Shown here: piece after piece, positions 16,555-25,617 of the stretch
How the letters are laid out: each line of letters begins with the position of its first letter
Position numbering within the stretch: the first letter of the stretch is position 1
Assembly: GCA_964538915.1 (NCBI GenBank)
Contig: CAZIFB010000024.1
Location: 6,269 to 70,268 of the forward strand
Direction: 5' to 3'
DNA length: 64,000 nt
Source of the DNA: JAEUHQ01 sp964538915
GTDB taxonomy: Bacteria > Planctomycetota > UBA1135 > UBA2386
Made by a program: the position numbers and the translations under genes
The notes under the pieces: generated by a model
Databases searched by the model: none
Told to the model about the DNA's origin: nothing
The model's input: the letters and a program-made list of their open reading frames with translations, nothing else

Positions 16555-18969
16555 TCACGGACACACGGTGATCTCGATCGAAGGCGTGCTGTCCCAGCCC
16601 GCGGCGCCGAACGTGAGCACCTGCGCGTAGATTCGCGTTCCCGGCACGCCGGCGGGCGGAGTCAGCGTGAAGTTCCAGCCGGAGTTGCCCGCGGCGTCGA
16701 ACGGGATCACGAACGGCAGCACGAGGGTCGATGGCTCGAGCAGCAGTACTTCGGCGATGCCGAGGAACGACAGGTCGATGGAACTGCCGCCGAGGGACAG
16801 TGCGAGCAATCCTGCGCCGTTCGCGGGGCCGTTGGTGAGGCCGTAGAGCACGGTCGTGTTCGCCTGGATCGTGCCCGACGCCGTCATCGCGACGCCGTGC
16901 GCTCCCGACATGAAGGTGCCGTAGGTGCGCTGGCCGCAGCCGCCCGGCGCGTTGTTCGCCTGGAACGTCGGCGCGGGGAACGTGACCCAGGGCACCGCTC
17001 CGTCGAAGAGGCGGCCGGCAGAGACGTCGGCGGCCTGCGTGCCGAACTCGATCGAGTCGTGCAGCGCGAGTCCCGTCGAATCGTAGAAGGCGACCGCTTC
17101 GCCGGACGCGGACAGCTTGAAGTTGGCGTGCAGCGGGCCCTGCGTGCCGTCCTCGTCACACCAGACCCGGAGCACACCGTTCGCCGGAACGACGGTGCCG
17201 GACGGGAACTGGTACTTCAGGACAACGAGGCTGTCGCTGAGCCACTTGCCGCTGATGTCGACCGGCTGGTTGCTCGTGTTGTAGAGCTCGACCCAGTCCT
17301 CGTGCTGCGAGTTCTCGTCGACGGGACCGTTCTGGTTCTGCGCCACGAACTCGTTGATGACGACGGGCGAAGCGACGATCGGCCAGTCGATCTGGACGTG
17401 GGGGGCGTAGAGCTCGGCTTCCGCGGTGAACGGCTCGTAGCTCGCGGCGCCGGTCGCCGTGACGGCTTCGACGTAGTAGTCGATGAGCGAACCCGGGATC
17501 TGAGCGGCGATCGAGACTCCCCAGGTGCCGTCGGCGGCGGTTCCGTCACCGTGCAGACCGTCGTCGAACATCGCGACCCTCTGGAACGGGCCCGTGCGCC
17601 GCCACCAGAGGTTCACGCCGGTCGCGAGCGCGGATGCCTGCACCGTGAAGGAGATCGGCTGCGTCGGGTTGGGGCTCACCGGCGAGTGCGCAAGGTTGCT
17701 CAGCGTCGCGCGCGCCGCGTTCAGGTAGGCGTGGGTGTTCAGGAAGTTGTAGCGGGCCAGCACGTACGGGATCAGGCCCGTGAGCGTGCCGCCGCCGGGG
17801 CCGCCACCGATCGTCACGGAGCTGTTCAGGTTCGTCGTGAACTGCGCGTACGTGTAGATCTTCTTCGGGTCGGCCTGCACGTACGGATCGATCATCGCGT
17901 GGTACTGCGTGATCAGCGGGTTCATCACGGTCGGGTTGAACGTCTTCTCGACGACCGACTTCAGATGCGCCTTGTACCGCTGCGTCCAGTCCGCGAACTG
18001 CAGCGTCTTCGTGAACCCGGGGCGGAACGCGTTGGTCGTCTGGTAGTCGGGGGCGAGCGTCGTACTCGCCTCCCAGCTCTCGTTCAGGTCGAACGGGAAC
18101 GTCGTGCCGTCGCCGTGGACTTCGTCGATGTAGAGGAAGTGGTCTTTGCCGCTCTCGAGGTAGCTGTCGATGTTGCCGCAGGCGTTCATCACCGCGGCGT
18201 ACCGGTAGAACGCGTCCACGCTGAACACGGTCGTCAACGTCGACTGCGGTGTCGCGGTTGTCATCGCGTTGAGCACGGTGCACATGTTCATGAGATCCGT
18301 GCCGTCACCCTGCTTCGCCTGGTACGCGGCGAGGTAGCTCGCGGGAGTGTTCGGCGAGAGCACCGTGTAGGCGCAGCGGCCGTTCGTGAAGCCGCCGGAC
18401 GTGGGGAAGCAGCGGTAGCGGTTGCCGTCGTTGCTGCGGAACCACTGCTTCATCATGTCCTTGTTCGGCTGCTGGACGTTGATGTAGAGACCCCACAGCG
18501 AGCCGTTCAGGAACAGGCGCACGAAGTTCGCCTTCGGTGCGACACCGTGGCGGCGCATCACCATGTAGGTGAGGAACTCGCGCAGGAAGGTCGGGTCGTG
18601 GAACCCGTTGTTCAGGTTCAGGTGGTCGTAGCCGTAGATGTCCTGACTCGCGACCTGCCAGTCGAGCTCGATGTTGAAGCTCTTCTTCTCCCATCCCTGG
18701 TTCGGCTGCGTCGGCAACATCGTGTAGCTCGTGTTGCCCCGGAAGCGGACGCCGACGTTCGGGTACGTGATCCCGTCGACCGTCATGTCCGCCGCGATGT
18801 TGGTATCGGTGACGTAGTTGTTCGTCAGCAGCGTCCAGTAGTTCGGCTGGCTGAACTGCAGGTACACGTCGCGGATCGTGTCGGGGTCGTAGAGGTCGGG
18901 AACCTGGGCGCGGAGCGAAGGGAGCACGGCCGCCGCGAACGTCGCGGCGAGGACTCGAAGCGTGTGCAT
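16555..18969 (-). CDS. Secreted CotH-kinase protein with lamin-tail domain
   Basis: 804 residues. Signal peptide MHTLRVLAATFAAAVLPSLRAQ. The CotH domain spans about 25-450, with VRFRGNTSY, KKSFNIELD, LFLNGSLWGLYINVQQ and the metal-site strand FPFDLNESWE. CotH proteins phosphorylate Ser/Thr of secreted proteins (spore coat CotB/CotG in Bacillus). A beta-sandwich and a lamin-tail domain (starting VVINEFVAQNQNGPVDENSQ) follow, then a C-terminal beta domain of about 120 residues with a single Cys near the end (ITVCP). Start ATG 18969 gives the signal peptide; the longer ORF lacks one. First gene of the CotH-VTC-DUF4956-HlyD operon. Confidence 0.88.
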   Translation of the reverse strand: MHTLRVLAATFAAAVLPSLRAQVPDLYDPDTIRDVYLQFSQPNYWTLLTNNYVTDTNIAADMTVDGITYPNVGVRFRGNTSYTMLPTQPNQGWEKKSFNIELDWQVASQDIYGYDHLNLNNGFHDPTFLREFLTYMVMRRHGVAPKANFVRLFLNGSLWGLYINVQQPNKDMMKQWFRSNDGNRYRCFPTSGGFTNGRCAYTVLSPNTPASYLAAYQAKQGDGTDLMNMCTVLNAMTTATPQSTLTTVFSVDAFYRYAAVMNACGNIDSYLESGKDHFLYIDEVHGDGTTFPFDLNESWEASTTLAPDYQTTNAFRPGFTKTLQFADWTQRYKAHLKSVVEKTFNPTVMNPLITQYHAMIDPYVQADPKKIYTYAQFTTNLNSSVTIGGGPGGGTLTGLIPYVLARYNFLNTHAYLNAARATLSNLAHSPVSPNPTQPISFTVQASALATGVNLWWRRTGPFQRVAMFDDGLHGDGTAADGTWGVSIAAQIPGSLIDYYVEAVTATGAASYEPFTAEAELYAPHVQIDWPIVASPVVINEFVAQNQNGPVDENSQHEDWVELYNTSNQPVDISGKWLSDSLVVLKYQFPSGTVVPANGVLRVWCDEDGTQGPLHANFKLSASGEAVAFYDSTGLALHDSIEFGTQAADVSAGRLFDGAVPWVTFPAPTFQANNAPGGCGQRTYGTFMSGAHGVAMTASGTIQANTTVLYGLTNGPANGAGLLALSLGGSSIDLSFLGIAEVLLLEPSTLVLPFVIPFDAAGNSGWNFTLTPPAGVPGTRIYAQVLTFGAAGWDSTPSIEITVCP

Positions 18970-19107
18970 GGGGTCCGTTCGGGAGGTGGGGCGGCGGTGA
19001 GGGCGGCCGCCGCTGCGAAGGCGCCGGGAACGCAGTGTGAAGAAAAGGTACCACCGCAAGCCGTGCTGTTTCGTGGGCCTGTGTCGCTCCACGACGGGGT
19101 GACCTGG

Positions 19108-19141
19108 TGCGACGGGCTTTTTCGGTGGCAACGGCCCGTCG
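19108..19141 (+). promoter_or_regulatory. Inverted repeat in the leader of the beta-lactamase/VanX gene
   Basis: Perfect 9-bp inverted repeat (19108-19116 with 19133-19141, GCGACGGGC / GCCCGTCGC) with a 16-base loop containing TTTTT, 20 bp before the ATG at 19161. It could be an operator in the 191-bp divergent region or an mRNA hairpin hiding the ribosome-binding site. No function can be assigned from sequence. Confidence 0.3.
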
Positions 19142-19160
19142 CGGTTCGTGCGATGCCCCG

Positions 19161-21449
19161 ATGCGCGTCGTGCCGTGGGTCCTTCTCGCCGCAGTGGCAT
19201 CGTGCTTGGCCACACCCTCCGCCGAGATGGCGCGGGTCGCGGACGTGCCGGCCTTCGCGGCGCGCTACGCCCGCGAGTTCGCGATCCCCGGAATCTGGAT
19301 CGCGTTGGTAGAGGAGGACCCGTCCTCCGGCCGGCGCCTGATCGATTGGAGCTGCTCGGTCGGGTCCAGCGGAGTGCCGCCCGCGGATGCGGTGCTGCGC
19401 GTCGCCTCGATCAGCAAGCTGTTCACCGCGACGGCGGCGATGGTGCTGGTCGAGCGCGGCCTGCTCGATCTCGATGCCCCGGTGTCGAAGTACCTGCCGG
19501 ACTTCGCGCCGCGACAGCCCTACGGCGGAACGGTGACGCTGCGCACGCTGCTCGGCCACCGGTCCGGCCTCGTGCGCGAATCACCGGTCGGTCACTACTT
19601 CGACCCGTCGGCGCCGTCGCTGTCGGCCACGGTCGCGAGCCTCGACGACACGAGTCTCGTCTTCGCGCCCGGTCGCGAGTTCAAGTACAGCAACCCCGGC
19701 TTCGGGGTCGTGGGGGAGATCGTCGCGCGGGTCCATGGGACGTCGTTCGAACGCGCGGTACGGGACCTCGTGCTGGATCCGCTCGATCTGCGCGACAGCG
19801 ACTTCGCGCCGCGGCCTGATCTCGTGGCGCGGCGCGCCGACGGTGTCATGTGGACGTACGACGGCCGCACCATCGCGACGCCGACGTTCCCGTTCGGCTA
19901 TTCGCCCGCGGCGAACCTGCTCACGACCCCTGCCGATCTCGTGCAGTTCGCGGCGAGCTGGTTCCCGTGGTCTCAGCAGCGCGTGCTGCGACCCGACACC
20001 CAGGCGGCGATGTGGGCGCTGCCACCCGACGTCGACAACGGATGCGCGCTCGGCTTCTTCGTGCGTTCGTTCGACGGGCACCGCGAAGTCGGGCACGACG
20101 GCGCGGTCTATGGCGCGGCGTCGGCGCTGCGCGCGCTGCCCGACGACGGGCTCGCAGTGGCGGTCGTGTGTGCGAAGGACTTTTCGAACGCCGTTGCAGA
20201 GGCGATCGCCGAGCGTGCTATGGCGGCGGCTCTCGCCGCGCGGCGCGGAGAGACGCTGCCTCCGCCCGAGTATCCCGAGCCCGTCGGTGTGCGCGACGCG
20301 CGCCGCCTCGCCGGTCGCTGGATCTGCGGCGACAACTGGGTCGAGCTGTACGAGCGCGGCGGCGAACTGCTGTACGACCCGAACATCGGCGTGCGCACGC
20401 GCCTTCGTCGCGCGGCGAACGGCGTGCTCGTCAGCGACGATCCGCTGTCGCTTGGCAGTCGCAGTCTGCGTGAGTTGCCGGACGGCAGGCTGCATGATGG
20501 GGTGGTGGAGTACGTCCGCGACGAGCAGGTTCCCGATGCGCCGCCAGCCGAGCTGCTGCCGCTGCTCGGCGAGTACGGCTTCGACCACGACGTGCTGATC
20601 GTCTACGAGGACCACGGTCGTCTGGCGGTACTGATCGAGTGGCTCGTTCGCGAGCTGCCGGATCTCGAGGGGCCGGACCTGTGGCGTTTCGGTCCGGGCA
20701 TGTACGGCGGCGACCCGCTGCGCTTCGAGCGTGGGCCCGACGGCGAAGTGCTCGCGGCGGTCGTCGGCGGGGCGCGCTTCGCGCGGCGACCGGGGCCGAC
20801 GCCCGGCGGCTTCCGGGTGGCGCCGGTGAAGCCGGTGGAGGACCTGCTTGCGGCTTCGGCCGGCCTCGCTCCGCCAGCACCGCTCACGGCGGGTGGCCGC
20901 GCGTTCGAACTGGTCGACCTGGCGTTGCTCGAACCGACTCTCCGCATCGACCTGCGGTACGCGTCGGCGGACAACTTCCTCGGCGTCCCCGTCTACCCCG
21001 CCGGGGCCCGAGCCAGACTCCAGCGCCCCGCCGCCGAAGCGCTCGTGCGGGTCCACCGCCGGCTCGCGGAGCGGGGGCTCGGCCTGCTCGTCTTCGACGC
21101 CTACCGCCCCTGGCGGGTGACGAAGGTCTTCCACGACGCCGTGCCGGGACCCGTTCGCCACTTCGTCGCCGATCCCGCGGAGGGCTCGCGTCACAACCGC
21201 GGCTGCGCGGTGGACCTCTCGCTCTTCGATCTCGCGACGGGCCAGCCGGTCGCGATGCCCAGTGACTTCGACGAGTTCTCGCCTCGCGCGCACCCGGACT
21301 ATCCCGGCGGCACGTCGCGCGAACGCGAGTTCCGGGCGATCCTGCGGCGTGCGATGGAGGCCGACGGGTTCACCGTGAACGAACACGAGTGGTGGCACTT
21401 CGACCACCGCGACTGGACGCACTACCCGGTCGGCAACGAGCCGCTCTGA
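19161..21449 (+). CDS. Lipoprotein fusing a serine beta-lactamase-like domain to a VanX-like D-Ala-D-Ala dipeptidase
   Basis: 762 residues. N-terminal lipobox LLAAVASC. Domain 1 (about 35-370) is a class C beta-lactamase/D-aminopeptidase fold with the nucleophile motif SISK (83-86), a YSN motif (FKYSNPGFG) and GHDG near the third-motif position. A linker domain (about 390-565) follows. Domain 2 (about 580-762) is a zinc D,D-dipeptidase of the VanX/DdpX type: YASADNFLGVPVY, FDAYRPWR, SRHNRGCAVD and the catalytic ExxWH in HEWWHFDH. Both halves act on D-amino-acid peptides, so the product likely trims or recycles peptidoglycan fragments at the outer face of a membrane. ATG 19161 was chosen for the signal. 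Confidence 0.85.
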   Translation: MRVVPWVLLAAVASCLATPSAEMARVADVPAFAARYAREFAIPGIWIALVEEDPSSGRRLIDWSCSVGSSGVPPADAVLRVASISKLFTATAAMVLVERGLLDLDAPVSKYLPDFAPRQPYGGTVTLRTLLGHRSGLVRESPVGHYFDPSAPSLSATVASLDDTSLVFAPGREFKYSNPGFGVVGEIVARVHGTSFERAVRDLVLDPLDLRDSDFAPRPDLVARRADGVMWTYDGRTIATPTFPFGYSPAANLLTTPADLVQFAASWFPWSQQRVLRPDTQAAMWALPPDVDNGCALGFFVRSFDGHREVGHDGAVYGAASALRALPDDGLAVAVVCAKDFSNAVAEAIAERAMAAALAARRGETLPPPEYPEPVGVRDARRLAGRWICGDNWVELYERGGELLYDPNIGVRTRLRRAANGVLVSDDPLSLGSRSLRELPDGRLHDGVVEYVRDEQVPDAPPAELLPLLGEYGFDHDVLIVYEDHGRLAVLIEWLVRELPDLEGPDLWRFGPGMYGGDPLRFERGPDGEVLAAVVGGARFARRPGPTPGGFRVAPVKPVEDLLAASAGLAPPAPLTAGGRAFELVDLALLEPTLRIDLRYASADNFLGVPVYPAGARARLQRPAAEALVRVHRRLAERGLGLLVFDAYRPWRVTKVFHDAVPGPVRHFVADPAEGSRHNRGCAVDLSLFDLATGQPVAMPSDFDEFSPRAHPDYPGGTSREREFRAILRRAMEADGFTVNEHEWWHFDHRDWTHYPVGNEPL

Positions 21450-21557
21450 GCGTCTGGCGGCGGTCTGCCTTGCATACGGGGGATTCCGGGTCACATCCGG
21501 CCGTGTCCGCAGCCGAAGAGAGCGGCATTCCCAGCCGTTTTTTCGGAGCCTGCAAGC

Positions 21558-22922
<1,365 letters not shown>

Positions 22923-23465
22923 TCCGCGCGGAGCGCGGAGCAGCGCTGCCTTCTCCGTCGCCGCGGGGCGAGCAACGACGGGGGCGACTTGAGCATCTGC
23001 GCCTGCCGCGGCGCCGAGCCGCGCTACGCGCGGAGCAGCGCTGCGCTCTCCGTCGCCGCGGGGCGAGCAACAGCACGGGGCGGGCCGAGCATCCGCGCCT
23101 GCCGCGGCGCCGAGCCGCGCTACGCGCGGAGCAGCGGTACGATCTCCGTCACCGCGGGGCGATCAACGACGGGGCGAACACGGCAGCCGCGCCGACCGCG
23201 GCGCCGATCCCGCGCCTGTGCGCGGAGCAGCGCTGCGCTCTCCGTCGCCGCGGGGCGAGCAACGACGGGGGCGAACACGGCAGCCGCGCCGACCGCGGCG
23301 CCGATCCCGCGCCTGTGCGCGGAGCAGCGCTGCGCTCTCCGTCGCCGCGGGGCGAGCAACGACGGGGGCGAACACGGCAGCCGCGCCGACCGCGGCGCCG
23401 ATTCGCGTGCTGCGTGAAGCAGCGCCGCGATTCTCCGGCTGCCGGGCCGAACCGGTCGGACACCT
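22923..23465. repeat. About 96-bp tandem repeat array (five copies plus a decayed sixth) between gltA and an M48 gene
   Basis: This 543-bp gap holds no credible gene. The core CGGAGCAGCG recurs at 22936, 23031, 23127, 23223 and 23320, with a decayed copy at 23415; spacings are 95, 96, 96, 97 and 95 bp. The two last full copies are almost identical. Each unit carries a hairpin (CGGAG...CTCCG, 22 bp, e.g. 23223-23244) and a second GC-rich hairpin (GCCGCG...CGCGGC). Spacings that are not all multiples of three, and open frames on both strands, argue against translation. The array sits between convergent 3' ends, where it could act as a bidirectional transcription barrier. Confidence 0.85.
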
Positions 23466-24302
23466 TCACTTCGTGGCAGGCATCTTGTCGGGGTTCACGC
23501 CCTTCGAGCCACCGGGCGTCGTCGGCGCCGGCGCCGCCTTCCATCCCTTCTCCTCCTCGAGCAGCTTCGGGATCATCTCGCGCAACTTCTGCGCGCGCGC
23601 TTCCGACGCGGGGTGCGTGCTCAGCCACTCGGGCGTGCTGCTGCCGCCGAGTTTCGCCATGCCCTCCCAGAGGGCCGGTGCCGCGTTCGGGTCGTAGCCG
23701 GCGCGGATCGCGTAGCGCAGTCCTTCGATGTCGGCTTCGCTCTCGTGGTCGCGGCTGTAGGGGAGCAGCACGCCGTACTGCGCGCCGAGGCCGAGTGCGG
23801 CCATGATGCCGCCCTTCGCCTCGTTGCTCATCTGCGAGAGCCCGAGGCCGGCCTGCACGGCCGCGAGACCGGCGTTGGTCAGGGTGCCCTGCGTCATGCG
23901 CTTGCCGCCGTGCCGAAGGATCGCGTGGGCGACCTCGTGCCCCATGACGACGGCGAGCTTGTCCTCGGTGTCCGCCAGGCCCGGCTGCAGGATGCCCGTG
24001 TACACGGCGATCCGGCCGTTCGGCAGGCAGAACGCGTTCGGCACGTCGTCGGCGCGCAGGAGCCGCGCTTCCCAGTGGAACGAGGTCTCGCCGGTGGTGG
24101 CGGCGATCTTCTGCGCGACACGCTGCACCATGGTCGCCTGCGCGGTGCCGGTGACGATGCCCTTCGTCTCCTTCGTCGCTTCCTCGTACGCCTGCACGCT
24201 CAGCGGCTCGAGTTCGTCATCGGGGTAGATGTTGAGGTTCGCGCAAGCTGCCGGCAGCAAGGCGATCAGCAGCACGAAGAGCGGTCGCAGGAGGTTCGGC
24301 AT
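23466..24302 (-). CDS. M48-family metalloprotease lipoprotein
   Basis: 278 residues. Lipoprotein signal ending LLPAAC; zinc motif HEVAH in MGHEVAHAILRHGG, with the third ligand in SRDHESEADIEGLRYA. The C-terminus STHPASEARAQKLREMIPKL is typical of periplasmic M48 proteins of the LoiP/BepA group without TPRs. It would degrade or help assemble outer-membrane proteins. The stop lies at the edge of the tandem repeat array and the start is in a 107-bp region divergent from the thiolase gene. The last 25 residues are Pro/Lys-rich and variable. Confidence 0.9.
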   Translation of the reverse strand: MPNLLRPLFVLLIALLPAACANLNIYPDDELEPLSVQAYEEATKETKGIVTGTAQATMVQRVAQKIAATTGETSFHWEARLLRADDVPNAFCLPNGRIAVYTGILQPGLADTEDKLAVVMGHEVAHAILRHGGKRMTQGTLTNAGLAAVQAGLGLSQMSNEAKGGIMAALGLGAQYGVLLPYSRDHESEADIEGLRYAIRAGYDPNAAPALWEGMAKLGGSSTPEWLSTHPASEARAQKLREMIPKLLEEEKGWKAAPAPTTPGGSKGVNPDKMPATK

Positions 24303-24409
24303 GGGCGCGATGTTACGTCGCGCGGCATGACGAGCCAGCGGCGACGCGCCGGCCGGTCGTGCGGGCCGCGAAACTTGCGATTGGCGCCGTGTCGCCCGAT
24401 GCTCTCCGG

Positions 24410-25609
24410 ATGCGACCAGAACTGGTGATCGTCGGCGGCGCGCGGACCGCCATGGCGGAGTACTCGGGCACGCCCGGATTCGGCAAGTTCAAGGACGTCT
24501 CGGCCATCGACCTCGCTGCGCACGCGGCGAAGGCGGCGCTGCAGAGGTGCGGTGTGAAGCCCGAGATGGTCGACGAGACGTTCGTCGGCAACGCGGCCCA
24601 GAGCAGCAGCGACGCGATCTACGGTGCCCGCCACGTCGCCCTCAAGGCGGGTGTGCCGATCGAGAAGCCGGCACTCACCGTGAACCGCCTGTGCGGCAGC
24701 GGCATCCAGTCGGTCGTGTCCGCGGCGCACACGATCCTCGCGGGCGAAGCACAGCTGTGCCTCGCGGGCGGCATGGAGAACATGAGCCAGGTGCCGCACG
24801 TGATCCGCGGTGCGCGCGAAGGGTTCCGGTTCGGCGCGGAGCCGAAGATCGAGGACCTGTTGTTCGCCGCGCTCTACGATCCGTTCTGCAAGTTCTTCAT
24901 GGCGCAGACGGCCGAGAACGTCGCGAAGAAGCTGTCGATCTCGCGTCAGGAACAGGACGAGTACGCTCTCCGCAGCCACCAGCTCGGCGCTGCCGCGGTG
25001 AAGGCGGGCAAGTTCGCCGCCGAGATCGCGCCGCTGACGATCCAGGTCGGCAAGAAGGAGGTCGTCGTGGACAGTGACGACCACATCAAGCCCGAGACGT
25101 CGCTCGAAGCGCTCGCCGGCCTGCGCGCGGCGTTCGGCAAGGACGGCACGGTGACGGCCGGCAACGCGTCGGGCATCGTCGACGGCGCTGCGATGCTCGT
25201 CGTGACGACCGCGCAGCGCGCGAAGGAACTCGGATTGAAGCCGAAGGCGAAGATCCGTTCGTGGGGCCTCGCCGGTGTTCCGCCCGAGATCATGGGCATC
25301 GGCCCGGTGCCCGCGATCCAGAACGCCTGCACGAAGGCCGGCCTGAAGGTCCAGGACCTCGACCTGATCGAGATCAACGAAGCGTTCTCCGCGCAGTACC
25401 TCGGTTGCGAGAAGGAGCTGAAGCTCGATCGCAAGAAGTGCAACGTGAACGGCGGCGCGATCGCGCTCGGCCACCCGCTCGGTGCGACCGGCACACGCCT
25501 CTTGCTCACGCTCGTTCGCGAGATGGAGCAGTCCGGCAAGTCGCTCGGCTGCGCATCCGCCTGCATCGGCGGCGGCCAGGGCATCGCGATGATCCTCGAG
25601 AAGGTGTGA
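24410..25609 (+). CDS. Acetyl-CoA acetyltransferase (thiolase)
   Basis: 399 residues, normal thiolase size. Active-site cysteine C95 in VNRLCGSGIQS, the NEAF loop (EINEAFSAQY), GHPLGATGTR and the second cysteine in ACIGGGQG are all present. It interconverts two acetyl-CoA and acetoacetyl-CoA, or cleaves 3-ketoacyl-CoA. ATG 24410 gives the conserved start RPELVIVGGARTAM; the ORF's longer form adds unrelated residues. The aconitase-family gene begins 8 bp downstream, so the two are likely co-transcribed. Whether it works in fatty-acid breakdown, amino-acid degradation or ketone metabolism cannot be told from sequence. Confidence 0.93.
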   Translation: MRPELVIVGGARTAMAEYSGTPGFGKFKDVSAIDLAAHAAKAALQRCGVKPEMVDETFVGNAAQSSSDAIYGARHVALKAGVPIEKPALTVNRLCGSGIQSVVSAAHTILAGEAQLCLAGGMENMSQVPHVIRGAREGFRFGAEPKIEDLLFAALYDPFCKFFMAQTAENVAKKLSISRQEQDEYALRSHQLGAAAVKAGKFAAEIAPLTIQVGKKEVVVDSDDHIKPETSLEALAGLRAAFGKDGTVTAGNASGIVDGAAMLVVTTAQRAKELGLKPKAKIRSWGLAGVPPEIMGIGPVPAIQNACTKAGLKVQDLDLIEINEAFSAQYLGCEKELKLDRKKCNVNGGAIALGHPLGATGTRLLLTLVREMEQSGKSLGCASACIGGGQGIAMILEKV

Positions 25610-25617
25610 GGCTCGCG

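Noticed and set aside
15997..19311. 1104-residue plus-strand ORF across the CotH/VTC operon
   Set aside because: It is antisense to the CotH and VTC genes, which have clear domains, and its translation is Arg/Val/Asp-rich with no motif. High GC removes stop codons on the opposite strand.
22989..23417. 142-residue ORF in the tandem repeat
   Set aside because: Repeat spacing of 95-97 bp shifts the reading frame between units, so the peptide is not itself regularly repeated; open frames occur in several phases and on both strands.
22923..23465. CRISPR array
   Set aside because: Units repeat over their full 96 bp with no unique spacers of constant length, and no cas genes are present.
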